64,000 nt of DNA from Rostratula benghalensis (Eukaryota; Chordata; Aves; Charadriiformes; Rostratulidae). Shown one piece after another: positions 40,761-52,544 of the stretch; the stretch's first letter is position 1; each line of letters opens with the position of its first letter. Both the position numbers and the translations under genes were made by a program. The stretch spans positions 661,095-725,094 of the forward strand of contig VXAI01000308.1 in the NCBI GenBank assembly GCA_013399305.1. The letters are read 5' to 3'. Below the pieces are notes generated by a model, which was not told the origin of the DNA, did not search any database, and saw only the letters and a program-made list of their open reading frames with translations.

Positions 40761-40815
40761 TTCATTTCATTTCATTTCATTTCATTTCATTTCATTTCAT
40801 TTCATTTCATTTCAT
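40761..40815 (+). repeat. (TTCAT)11 microsatellite
   Basis: Eleven perfect, uninterrupted TTCAT units (equivalently TTTCA or, on the other strand, ATGAA) preceded by TTTT. Such pure pentanucleotide arrays are expected to vary in length between individuals. The array lies about 300 bases upstream of the candidate exon at 41117. Confidence 0.98.
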
Positions 40816-41116
40816 TCATCATTTATAGTTTGCTTTAGAGATTCTACGAAGAGACGTGCTTTGGCCATCCATGTTGATATTCAGAAGAGCAGCCTCTGCA
40901 TGCCAAATGCTGAATATGTTATTGACTTTTCAATCCAGTATCACAAGCTGCAGTGACTTTTGGCCTTAGCGGAAAATTAGAAGAAAAGGAAGCCGAGGTC
41001 TGGGTTTTTAGCCTCTCTCTCCTTGCAAATTGCAAGCATATTTTATGCAACTTCACCATGGCTGCCACAGCCTTGCCCTTTCTCTCTTCACCCTTTGTGT
41101 GTATGCCTCTCTACAG

Positions 41117-41218
41117 CTGACACTGCAGCGGTGACCCAAACTGTAGCAAAACTCAACATGTCAGAACAGGAAAAAATCATATCAAGCCCAGCAAGTAGTC
41201 TCCTTCAGAAGAAAAGAG
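41117..41218 (+). CDS. Candidate internal exon of an unidentified host gene
   Basis: A strong pyrimidine tract (about 41066-41112, rich in CTCT and CCTTT) ends in CTACAG at 41116, and a donor GTAGGA starts at 41219. The 102 bases between are a multiple of three. They are open in the phase where the first two bases complete a split codon and the last base starts a new one (phase 1 to phase 1). The peptide looks like a hydrophilic cytoplasmic segment: it begins DTAAVTQTVAKLNM and ends ISSPASSLLQKKR, rich in S, K and Q. The open frame extends beyond both splice sites (41023-41388), but the flanks do not look protein-like. I do not recognise the gene. A symmetric exon could be alternatively spliced. 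A cryptic pseudo-exon remains possible. Confidence 0.38.
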
Positions 41219-41420
41219 GTAGGACCTGGTCTCCTCTGCTGTTTCTCTTCCCCCAGGGGCTTGGCACATGGCCAACTTTCACTGGTGGGAAAGTTTCTAT
41301 TGTCACTGGTGTTCATGTGATGCCCCCTTTTTGTCATCTTTTTGCCAAACCAGTCTCTCAGATGTCCAGCCTGACTTGTCTCAAATAAGTCACTTTTTGC
41401 AGAACAATAAGAGAAAATTC

Positions 41421-42330
41421 ATAAAAATGCAGAACCAGAAGGGACTTTAAGTCCTATCTCATCGATCCCTCTGCAAGAGTACATTGTACCCAAGCTACCT
41501 CGGAAACACGCAAGTCTGTAATTTCTCTGCATAGCTTGTTCTAGTGCACCATTTTCTCCTAGCTAGAATATGTTTTCTTAACAGTTCTTTTGTTCCCCAA
41601 ACATTCTGTTTTGCCTTGTACTATCCCACCAGAATTAACCATTTTTCTATAAAGAGTTTTGATAAATCAGAAAACAAAACACGTTCTTATGGGTTTGTTC
41701 ATTCAGCTGTTTCTCAAGGGACATCTTTTCTTACCACTACTGTTGGTTTTCCTCAGGTTGTCTCTATTTTTCTGTATTTTTTTTTTAAGTATGCTCCTCA
41801 AAGCTGAGGGAGCTAATTGAAATAAGGCTTTCCCATTTCCAAGATATCAGCTGTTGTTGTCCACAGCAGCAACACTGTTGACTCATTGTGTGAGCCCTTC
41901 TAAGCCCTCCACAGATGCTTCCCTGCTGGACTCCTGCCTGGCCAGTTATTCTCAGTTCTACACCTGCAAAGTTAATTTTTCATCTTTCAGTGCCACACAT
42001 TGCAGTTGTCCTCTCTGAATATCATCTTCTTCATGTTAGCTCTCCAGTATATGAAGCTCATTTGTCATCCAACCATGTTCTCTTTTCTATTTCAGAAGTG
42101 TTCTTACTTTGGTGTCACCTTCCAAGTCACTCACCATCCAAGACAGATACCTGCAGTGCCCAAATCAATTCTCTTCTAGATAGCCCTCTTCAAGTATTTT
42201 GCATTTTAACTTGTGTATATTTCAATTTTTGCATCTATATGTCAAGTCCCCCTTTGTTACAACAACATATGAAACAGTGTAAAAAGCCTCACCAGTCCCC
42301 ATTTCTGACCACTTAGTTCTGTAAATCTAA
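41421..42330 (-). mobile_element. Ancient CR1-like LINE relic, heavily diverged
   Basis: Scattered blocks match, in order, the reverse complement of an old CR1/L3-type LINE: a 3'-end-like start ('cagaaccagaagggac' near 41430), a diverged 'agcttgttctagtg' block near 41535, and near 42000-42150 the blocks that in better copies encode the region around the reverse transcriptase ('gaatatcatcttcttcat', 'tttggtgtcacct', 'ccaagtcactcaccatcc'). The open plus-strand frame of 133 codons at 41915-42316 lies antisense to this relic and is not taken as a gene. Boundaries are rough, and the call rests on remembered family patterns, not on an alignment. Confidence 0.45.
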
Positions 42331-45300
42331 TGAAGAAGACAATTAAGTGGCACTGGTGTAATTTATTCTTGAAAAATCTGTGTTTTCTTCTATGTATTGG
42401 CATTGATGCTCCCTTGAAATGACTGAGAAGTGCTGGAACAAATATTATACTGCATACTGAAAACCTGCAGACTGGCTGTCACCTTTCTCTTAAAGGCAAT
42501 CTTTGACAATGCTTCACCCCTTGGATATCATCCAGCCTCAAAGATTTTGCTGGCTCCTGAAATTTCTCCAATTTTTCAAAATAAAAAAAAGTTAAATGGT
42601 ATCCCAAAATTTGCCTTGAATGAAGAAAAATGGCCTATCATACTCCAATAAATACATAATGAAAAAGTGCATTATATTACTCCTTGTTGTAACAGTTTGA
42701 AGATTCTATGCACAAGCTATGAATCAGATTATGAATTCTGTGTCTACACCAGTCATGCAGCAACACACATGGAACATCTGCTGGAGAGAAGCTACAGAAC
42801 AGACAAAAAACAGTTAAGAGAAATTACCTTAATTTATGTGAATCACCACAGTCAATGAAGCCATAAGAGGAAACACTGAGTTTGATGGAAAACATTTTCC
42901 TTCCAACAGAATAAAAATCATTAGGAAATAGCAGTTTCATAAAAAATGAGGCATTCTGAGAGACAGGCAAATATGGCTACAGAACAGGAAAACAATGTTT
43001 TAGACAAAAAAAATTAAATGAGAATTAGAAGTCCAGAGCATCTCCAGAGCAAAGGGCTCTGTCAGTCACTCACCACCAGTGACAGTGGGCTGTGCAAAGT
43101 CCGAGCTGCAAATTTAACACATACTTTACATAATGTTAGTGGCAATTAAACATTCCGAACCAGGAAAAGAAAGCATTGGAAGTTCATGGTTGTGTCATGA
43201 GAACATTCACCCTTTTCTCTTTCAAAACAGCACTTATCTGATACAGCAGCCCCCATTTCTTTCCATCTTCTACAACTGTATGAAAGCAGCATCTATCTAC
43301 CTCCTGCAGCTTACTCTCTTCAGGCTCTCACTTAAGGATGTGCATACGGCAAATCAAGCCTCCTCTTCCAGCCTTCAGTTCCTTTGCATCTGGCAACTCC
43401 CAACCACACAGACCTACGTGACTCTGGTGAGCGGGGTAGATGTCTTCCTCCTTATGAAAGTGGCATGAACACATAGTCTGTGGGTTAACTTATTCACAAT
43501 TAACTGAGAACACCAGTTACCTTTTCAAAGATCTGGTAACTGATTAATTTGCATTCCCATTCTAAGAGATAGTGGTGTACAGCAGGTCATATTCGGTGTA
43601 CAGCTGCCTTGCATTGAAACAAGTCTCTCTGGTAACTTGAAAATCCTTTGAGGAAAAGCACTATTAGAGCAAGAAAACACTTCCATATTATTATGGAGTA
43701 TTTGTACTAAAGTCATGTGCAGAAGCTCAGAGAAATATGTGACCTACATATTTTCTCCATCAAGACCATGTTCTGTAGGAGAAAGGTGAACAAAAGCAGA
43801 AGAAAGGGGTAACACAACAGAAGGAGCTAATACAGGACTCCTCATAGATGAACTAACATAAGAAAGTTCATGGTTTCTGCAAGCAGAGCTAAGCAAAAGT
43901 AAATTACTACAGTGACATACAAAGAGTTGGAAGATGGCAGAACAGGCGTTTGTAAAAGGTAGTGCAACATAAATGAAAAAGTATTCCGTAATGTGGGAGG
44001 AGGCCCAGTGGGCAGAGAAATTACACTAAAGCACATTAATTTTTTTTAGGTACAACTGTGCTAGACAAATAGTGTTAAACACTTGTTTACATGAAGCAAG
44101 GAATAATTCTGCACAAGTGGTGGTCCAGGAGAAAGTATTTCAGGATTGTGCATTACAAAACTATCCAGAACATCATTCTTGCTTATCACACATCAAGTTC
44201 CTTGTTCTCTACTGAATTCCAGTAGAGCTTATTCTACCTGCATTGCCAAAGCAGCTTATATATCAAAATATTTGTAAATTCCCAGGGCTTACAGCTGATG
44301 TAAAGATGTGTTAAGAGTTTTCAATAGACACAGCAGTGATAAGGATGAATGATTAGATCAAACAGTAAATTAAAACTGTTTTGGGAAAAGTGACAACTTA
44401 AAAGGTAAAATGATAAGTTTTTCAGCAAACAAACATATTATTGTGATCAAAAATACACTCTACACAGGATGAGAGAAACAATTTTCAAATAAAAACACCA
44501 GCGAAGTATCAAAGCTTTCAATGTGTGTAATGTAATTTATTTTTCCTATGTGATAGCAGAGCATATTTGATCTTGTTGGTTTGAACATGATTCTATCTGA
44601 GTTAAAAATATCATTTTGTTTGAGATTTACCCTTGAAAAATTAAGATAATTTCAATGAGTTTTCTGGTGAAAATAAGGACTTTGTACTTATCTTATCAAG
44701 AGCATGCTCTGCTGTGGTCATATCTGCATGCCTGAGGATATTGGGCTCTCACCAATGCTGTCTAATCATCTAGATTCAGGTCTGAGAGAGAAACCCCAAC
44801 TTTTGCTCTGCCATTTAGGAAAGGAAAGCATTGTTAAAATCTAGCAGACACCAGCAACCAGCAGTGGAAAACATGAACAGATGGAACCCTGTTTTAGGCA
44901 AATCTTACTGTTTCATTTCCACAGAAGATGTTATTTCTATCTGTTGAGTGGGGACACTGCAAAGCTAAAGGGGGCCGAACCACCACTGTGCTGAGCAGCA
45001 CCCCAGGCTACTGGCTAAGGCTGATTTTCACACAGTTTGGAGCGTGGCATTGATAAGGTACCTCCAATAGAGCTTCTTCCACAAGTTGATGATGTCCTGC
45101 TTCCTCACAGGGATTTTTATGAGATTGGCAGTGCCAGTCTTACTCTGCAAAGGATGCACTCCTACCCTGACCAGAACACACTATTTCTTCCATTACACAG
45201 CCTGCTAAGAACTGTCCACCTGATGTGGTCCTCCAAAGGACCCTTGCTCTTTCTAGGAGCAGTAGCCACTTCCTCTAGGACATCTTAGTGGTATTTGTGC

Positions 45301-47862
45301 TCCTGCAGGGCCATCCAGAGGCCCTGTGTCAGCCAGTTGCTCACTGATTTGAGATATATGGAGTCTCCCAGAGAAGGAGAAAGTTGGTTTGAAATTTAGG
45401 TGCCTGCAAGGAGAATGTGAATCTCTGCAAAGCAAAAATAATGGCAGAGCAACTATAGGAGACAAACATTCAAAACCAAAATCCTTTATGCCAGGAAATA
45501 CATCAAAAACACTGTTAAGTCTTTCACAATATTTTACCTAACGCTACTTTTCCAATTTTCTTCCAGTCTTAATCTATTCATTCTTTTTCTGAAATGATAT
45601 TTCTCTCTCAGTTCTCAAAATTCCTACCAGCTGCTCATCCTATAGGACTCTGCTGGCACTTTGACAGGTTTAGGAGAATTTAGCTAAGGAGTGACTTGCA
45701 ATATAACGTTGCCTAAAAATCTTGTAACTATGATTAGCATTTATGAGACTGTTGTCCCTCTGTAAATTAAAATACATTCTATATTTGTTTGAGACCTGAA
45801 GCATAAGTCACCTCCTGTTTATTTGTATTGTCAGTTACTACTGGAGAACATTAGAAACCATTTCCTATAAATAGAAAATCATGGGGAAAAAGAAAACTAT
45901 CCCTTTCAAAATAAACGAACTTGAGCAGTATCCGTGTGTCAACTTTGTATCACTTTTTAACTAATGGACTTATAACAGGAAATGCAGTAAATCAACAAAT
46001 GACAAATACACTGCCAGGTGTTTTTCTAGTTACTGAAATGACATATTTAAGGCCCTTCCCGAGAGAGGTGGGGAAGAACAAAGTCTGACCATAAAATGTG
46101 TGTATCTCCCTCATCAGTAGGACAGTCCATCTGTGGCAAAATGCCCATTGGAGCTCAGGGTCCAGCAGCTCAGGGAGGCAGAGAGGGCTCTGATCCTGGA
46201 GAAGTGGTGGGTGTTAACACACACAGCATAAACCATCAGCCTTTCTTGATCATTGTCACAGTACTTGCACAGGATACCTGCCATAAAAATGATACTGTCA
46301 AATGATTTGGCAACTTACCTTGTCCTTCAGCTGGGCAGACTAGTTCCTTTGGCTCTTCACAGTTCTCTCCTTGATATGAGTCATGCTGGTATGTACCTGT
46401 TCTTCCCTTCATCCCTTGCTTCACTGCAGTGGTACCTTCTGGTCAGTTTGCTGAAAAATGCCTGGGACCTTGTCTCTTTGGGCAGCATACTTCAGCTCTG
46501 GAAAACTGCTGAGAGACCCCAGAGGGGCGCTCTGCTTCCTGTGGGACAAGCCTGTGCCTGCAGAGGCTCACAGCAGCTCTTCATCCACTGAAGGGCAGAC
46601 AGCCCCTCATCCACACTGCACCCTGAGACCCACCAGTAAACCCGCAGAGAAATGACCAACCATTCACCTGTGAAATAAAGACATAGTAGCTCCTACGAGC
46701 TGTTCTCCGACCTTCAGTTACAAGCTCCTTGTGTATTGGATTTAGTGATTTTTCATCCCCCCTCCTTCTTCCCCAGTGTCTCCTTAAGATCTCACCTGCT
46801 GAGTTCCTGCTGCAAACTGCTCTGTAGGCACCCTCTACTCAGCCTGAACAAAGGGAGCTCATATCACTTGGGCATCCTTAAAATATCCTGCTATTAGCAA
46901 TGAAATTTTCTTCCCTGTCATCTCTTATTCCTGGGATCAAAGTAAAATAAAAATAGCTTGTAAGGTGAGGTATAATGCCTTGACTGGAACCACTCCTGTC
47001 TCCCATTCCTTTAGCATTACCACTGCTCAGCTTTGTCTTTGCACTAATGCCTGGGTTACCAAATTGACCAATCTTTCAATCTGCTTGTAAATGAGCTCAA
47101 GGTCCCATCTGAAACACATAGCAGGGAACCCTTCTTTACACCGAAGGGCACCATGCAAAATCTCTGGTTCATTTTGTGAACTATCTGCACTCCAAAGTGC
47201 TGCATTGCTAGGTAGATTGTCCCAGGGCTGATTGTCCCAAGGCAGAAGACATGGTCCTTACCTTTAGGAAAACTCCCTGCAGAGAAAGCTATCAAGTTTT
47301 TTGTTATACCACATGGGTCCTGTCTCAGGATACTGGATTTATGCCAGAATGAGATGGCCCACCCATTCCCAAAATGTGCCACCTGGCTGGGAAGGTTTCT
47401 GTCACTCCCTGATTGGCAAAAAGAAAATATGGGAGAATAAGCATGGACATGGACAACTGTTATCATCTTACTTTCTCTCTTCACTCTTACAGGTGTACAC
47501 AGAGGTCCTTGGCCTTTCCAGCTACACACAATACTCACTCCTCTTTGGTTCCCAGTATGGATGTAATTTCTTCATACCTTCCATAACTCTCAAATGTCCC
47601 ATAGCTTGTCAATAGGACAAATGTTCCATTGTCTTCCATCCTGAAAACCCTCAACCATCCCAAATACAGACTTTAAGAGCTCACTATGGGTATGTTTTTA
47701 ATTTCTGAGTTCAAACAGGTAAACTTTTTATGCCATGCTTGTTACATTTCATAACTATTTTGTCTCATCCATTTTGTCCCATTCTATAAGAAACTTGGTT
47801 ACAGAATTAACTGCCATGATCTTCATTTTGCACAGTTCCCATATGTGGTAGGTATCCAAGTG
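42331..47862. other. Long unique non-coding stretch
   Basis: About 5.5 kb without a supported gene or recognised dispersed repeat. A GC-richer part lies at 46100-46650. The minus-strand frame of 160 codons at 47056-47538 is the longest outside the CR1 copies but shows no recognisable domain and is near the maximum length expected by chance. The plus-strand frames at 43133-43468 and 46253-46591 are also judged chance. Confidence 0.5.
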
Positions 47863-47930
47863 TTACAGAATCACAGAATTTTCATGGTTGAAAGGGTCCT
47901 TTGAGATCATCGAGTCCAACCATAACACAT
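47863..47930 (-). mobile_element. CR1 LINE 3'-end fragment
   Basis: A short minus-strand CR1 end. Plus-strand sequence reads ACAGAATCACAGAATTTTCA, then 'gttgaaagggtcctttgagatcat' and 'gagtccaacc'. Similarity stops near 47930, so only the last ~70 bases of the element were inserted or remain. Confidence 0.88.
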
Positions 47931-50360
47931 TACACAAGTCTTTTTCCCCATATTATTAACCTACATATAACTCAGAGTCCCCAAAATAGAGTAGGAAAAG
48001 AAAAGGACAAAAAATGTATTTTGTAACACCTTATCCATTCAGCTAAGTCATAAGTCATGTGAGCTGTACAGAAGCCAGCTGAAGTCTGGGTTACTGGCTA
48101 ATAAAAGGATAGGCAAAACTGCCCCATGAAAAAGGAGATGGTAGAAGGGCCGAAAGTTTTGAGGTAGAGGAGGGAGGCAGAGGAACAGCAATACTGGAGG
48201 ATGGAGACCACCCCAAAGGACATGACAGAATTGAAGCAGAGGTGCTTTTTTGATCTTCTCAATTATCTTTTTCAGAAAGCCCCTGAAGAAGAAATTAATA
48301 TTATTTTCATTTTTGTCTATCTTTTCAGAGACAGTTGAATAGACTGTAAAAATAAGCTGGTACAGATCTCAGAAAATGTAGGTCTCATCTGATTTTTTTT
48401 AATTTTATTTTTGCAGTCCCACATTCTTAGAGCTTTTTCTGCTAATGGCTTTACTATTAGAAAGAGATATATCGGTGCAAGGGAAATACAGTATCCACAC
48501 AGGATTCTTGTCAGGGATATCACTAGGCTCCTCTGTGAAGGCTGGAAAAAAATAGATTTTAGGTTTACATTTGCTCAAGTACATATTATGCAGCTTCTGA
48601 TGTTACTCTTAAGCTTCTGATGCTAGTATTGTTTCATCAACAATATGACAAAGATCAGTGTAGGTGTTCAAAATAAGATAGCCACATCCCTCATTTGGCA
48701 GACCTTTGCTATGCTGAACTACTCGCTCAGGAAATTGAGCTTCCTTTCAATATGTTGCTTTCAGTCCAATATTTGCACCTAAGATAAGAGAAAGATGCTG
48801 AGTTTGTTTCTACAGTTTTGTTGCATTGTGCAGAAATAAAAAAAATCTACAAAAAATAATATATTTCAAAATTTGGACAGGCTTTGATATTTATTAAGAC
48901 AACAAACATCAAATAGATAGCCCTTTAAGGCTTCCTCTAGAATCATCTTTCTCTGGAACATAGACCCCAGTTCACAAACTGTGCCTTGAACTTTTGCAGA
49001 TCAGCAGTGTAAGCCAAACTTCCTCAAGCGAGCGGTAGGAATCCATTTACCATCAATAAACATTATAAGCCTCTCGTGTGCCTGTACCAGCTTCTACTGA
49101 AATAACACAGCTGGGTAGCTTGGGAAAAAAAAAAAATTCTGTTAGTATTAGTGCTGTATTTGCTGATACACAAGCAGGAAAAGTTAGGAATTATATTTTC
49201 AGATCTGATGATTCATTTTGACCACACCATTACCCAGTGGGGTTTTAATTAAGCTTTGCACATTTGGAAAATATAATTACTTCTCAAGATAATCTCATGT
49301 TTACATCTGCAACCCAATTTTGAAATTTGTTTAACAAAAGTCCTTTTCTAATGGCAACATATTTAATGGGAATATTTCTCTTTTTCTGCATTGACACCTA
49401 TATTAAACTAATTATTGCAATGACTATAAAATAATAACTACATCGCTAGAGCAATAGATATCTAAATTTTGCTTATACGCAAGAGTATATTTAAAATATC
49501 TAAAAATATCTGAATCAACATACTTCTAAATATTGCTATTTATATATTTTTATATTTCAGAATGTATTTGGAGATGAGTCAGTGAGATGTTTCTACAGAG
49601 GTGACAAATGTTGTCATTCCCGAGTTACACAAAATGAACACTATGTGAAACTATTGCTAAAAAGCAGTATTTTTCTGATCCTGATCTGTGGGTTGTTTTG
49701 TTTTTCTGGGACTGTTTTTTGTGTGTGTGTGTGCATGTGCTTGCTTCAGAAATTACCCCAACCCAACAGAACTGCCTGGAGAACTGGAGGAAGTTAAGTT
49801 CAAGTCTGTACTGCAAATACATTTCAGGTCTATGCAGTCTGCAGAAGCAGGGTGCTAGAACACATCTGTCCCTTAATAAGGGCACTGTGGAGAGAGTCCC
49901 AAGTGGATTGCTACGCTGATCAGGTAGCCACCCAAGAGAAAGTAAAGGAAACTGAGTTCAAGAGCAGTTCTCTAACATGGAAAAGCTACATCAGAGTGGG
50001 ATGTTTGTGCAAAACAGAAGTCCAGAGCTTGAGCTCTCCATTGTTGAAATTTCCTATCCTTTATGAAGCCATTCAATGCAGATTAGTCTGCAGCAGTGCT
50101 TAGGTTTATGTCACAGGTGAAAATAGTAATTTAGAACAAGTAGGATCATCTAAGAAACAAGGAGTGAATTTCTATCAAAACACCACACTGTTAATGCATG
50201 ATCTCATTTTGCAGCTTTGTAGGGTTCAACAGTCATTCATCTGTTGCATGCACACACATTAATTCCTAGTACATCTGCAGCAGTATACAAAATAATATGC
50301 TACACCTCACTCATGTAATAGTTAGGTACTTTTCTGTCACTCTGGACTACTGAACAACAA
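47931..50360. other. Unique AT-rich non-coding sequence
   Basis: No supported gene. The part at about 49190-49560 is very AT-rich yet not repetitive and ends in a pyrimidine/AT tract with CAG at 49558-49560. It is a candidate for a conserved non-coding element. A short GT run lies at 49721-49733. No dispersed repeat is recognised. Confidence 0.5.
49721..49733 (+). repeat. Short (GT)n run
   Basis: Six and a half GT units preceded by a run of six T. Too short to be highly variable. Confidence 0.8.
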
Positions 50361-50797
50361 TCTTAGAATAGTATGGGCTTGAAGGCACCTTTAAAGGCCA
50401 CCCACCTCAACCGCCCTGCAATAAGCAGGAACACCTTCAACTAGATCAGGTTGCTCACAGCCCCATCCAACCTGACCTGGAAAGTTTCAACGGATGGGGC
50501 ATCTACTATTTCTCCAGGCAACCTGTTTGATGATTTCACCCTTCTCAGTGTAAAAGATTTCTTCCTTGTCAGAATCTATCCTGTCTTAGTTTAAAACCAT
50601 TACATCTTGTCCTACCACTACAGGCCCTAATGAAGAGTCTGTTCCCATCTTCCTTATATGCTTCCTTTAAGTATTGAAAGGCCACAACAAGGTCTGCCCA
50701 GAGCCTTCTCTTCTCCAGCTTGAACAACCCTAGTTCTCTCAGCTTGTCCATAGGAGAGGTGTTCCATCCCTATGATCATTTTTTGTGGCTGTCTGTG
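50361..50797 (-). mobile_element. CR1 LINE 3'-end fragment
   Basis: A minus-strand CR1 with its 3' end at the left ('cttagaatagtatgggcttg'), the typical 'ccccatccaacctgacctgg' block near 50460, and the ORF2 C-terminal block on the minus strand at 50569-50751 ([20 protein letters not shown]). It is truncated near 50797. Confidence 0.9.
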
Positions 50798-50840
50798 GCA
50801 GGTGCTCCCACCCTGATAGGGACTGAAGCTTCTCAAAAAC

Positions 50841-50950
50841 CTGTTCCAGTGTTTCACCACCCTCATTATGAAAAATGTCTTCCTTATATCTAGTCTGAAT
50901 CTATGTTCCTTTAGTTTAAAACTGTTACCCCTTGTCCTATCACAACAGGG
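50841..50950 (-). mobile_element. Second, partial CR1 fragment beside the previous copy
   Basis: Plus-strand sequence repeats the block already present in the neighbour at about 50520-50620: 'ctgttccagtgtttcacc', 'aaaaatgtcttcctt', 'gtttaaaactgttacc' and 'cttgtcctatcaca'. It therefore comes from the same part of a CR1 but lacks the 3' end. It is a separate copy that lost its end or a product of a rearrangement, not a continuation of the first fragment. Confidence 0.82.
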
Positions 50951-52544
50951 TAGCTGCGTGTTATGAAACAAACGTGCTGCTGCCAAACCGTTTTGTTTGT
51001 TTGTTTCAACACAAATAAGAACACTGTACATCAATCATTAATGCTTTCTTTATCTCTTTTTATTGCTGATTGCTGTTCATAATGGTATTTTATCTTGAGT
51101 AATTTCTCTGAAGGTCTCCAGGGCCTTAATATTTTTGTTCAGCTTATTTAGCTTTGTTTTAGCTTATTTAGTGCCAGCTTCTTTTAATAGCAAAGTTATT
51201 TTTTGTGTTAAGATATCTTCCTGAAAAGCATTCATTTAAACTCAGAAGTACTGCTTCAAGATGTATATGATAGTGAAATCACAGATCAAATTATTATAAT
51301 AACACATTTTATATAGAAAGAGATACTTTTTGCAAATGCTTCACCAATAGACAACTTAATGTGAAAAATAATCTATCCTCATCCTCGATAACGGTATTGG
51401 AGTCAGGATAGGTTTGCAATATATGGGATTCACAGTTTTTCAAATAATCCTCATTATTAAAAAGCCACGAAAAGGGTTGTGTTTGACGTTATGTTAACAC
51501 AATCAGTAGGCCATGTTGCAATGTATATTTTGCAAAAGCGCAGCACAATGCATTATATTATCATCTGATGTGTTTTATTGTAGTAGAACTGTGTGTTTCA
51601 GGAAGACCTGTTGAGCCCACTCGCAAATGGAAGTTATTTTGGTCATGAGTAAATACATAAATATAACCACACAACAGAAGGAGTACCAAAAATGCTCGAT
51701 ACATACATGTTTGTGTTTGCTTTCTTATTGAAAAGTAGACCTCATGGGACTGAACTTTGTCTTATTTCACTGATTGCTCTGCAGTTGTTTTACAAACAAA
51801 AGTTGAGCCTAAATCAGGCAATCTGTTCTTAAGAGCGAAAGCTATGTCTATTTATTTTCAGAATGTCCCCTTTTAATATTCTTTAATGGTTTTGCACTGC
51901 ATGAAGCTGACTGACAAATACACCTGAACACACCATTTTGTTTCAGTGTTTTCTCCTGAATCAAACATATACAATGTCAACTATCATGATACACATGTGA
52001 CAGACAATGGAGAATAGAGGGTGAGGCACCAGGTTCCCAAGAGAGCTGCCAGGAAACATCTGCAATTGGACCACACTCTACCACCATCATTATGCTATGA
52101 TTATTTCAATCATAAATAAACTATCATCTAGAAACCAAAGCATAATTCAAAGAGTCATTTTCAAACCATTTTAGGTCTTCCGTTAAACACTGTCATCTAT
52201 CTCTTTTGCTCACCTACAGTTCAATGCCTTCAGCTTCATTTCAATCAGAGCCTGAGTGGTACATTTCACTCCTCTGAAACCTTCTCCCCATTTTGATTAA
52301 TTCATTCTGAAATGTCACTTCTCTACATCTCTGTGTTACGCCTGAGTAATTCTTTGTTAAAACTGTGGAGCTGAGCCTGAATACCAGGTTGCAGGTTAAC
52401 GCCTTAGCTCTTCAACTTTAGATATGATTGTAACTCTTGCATATGGAAACAGTTAAAAAAACCTCACAGAAACATTAGGGGTTTTTTCTGTCTCTGAAGG
52501 GTAAGTATACTTATTTTATTACAGTTGCATGGAAAACTTCATGG
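50951..52544. other. Unique AT-rich non-coding sequence
   Basis: About 1.6 kb with no supported gene and no recognised repeat apart from a GTTT-type short run near 50993-51005. Confidence 0.5.

Larger units (their letters stand above)
32966..41116. other. Long unique non-coding stretch
   Basis: About 8.2 kb with no supported gene. It is AT-rich except for short GC-richer parts near 35150-35480 and 38560-38900. A dense cluster of TAAT/ATTA motifs lies at about 36071-36106 inside a stretch that could be conserved. A-rich simple sequence is at 39859-39896 and the TTCAT array at 40761-40815. Open frames at 36869 (-), 37049 (+), 38540 (-) and 39374 (-) show no recognisable domain. Confidence 0.5.

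Noticed and set aside
41915..42316. Plus-strand open frame of 133 codons
   Set aside because: It lies antisense to an old CR1-like relic and is hydrophobic and cysteine-rich without any domain, so it is treated as a shadow.
46319..46403. Minus-strand exon-like segment with a consensus GTAAGT donor
   Set aside because: The donor (AAG then GTAAGT) is very good, but the only upstream acceptor with a fair pyrimidine tract leads into a stop in the long open frame, and the nearer CAG lacks a tract.
47056..47538. Minus-strand open frame of 160 codons, longest outside CR1
   Set aside because: No recognisable domain, no supporting start or splice context, and the length is near the maximum expected by chance over six frames of 64 kb with this base composition.
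49561..49600. Possible 40-base exon after a T/A-rich tract and CAG
   Set aside because: It is open in only one phase, the donor GTGACA is poor, and the phase does not fit the other candidates.
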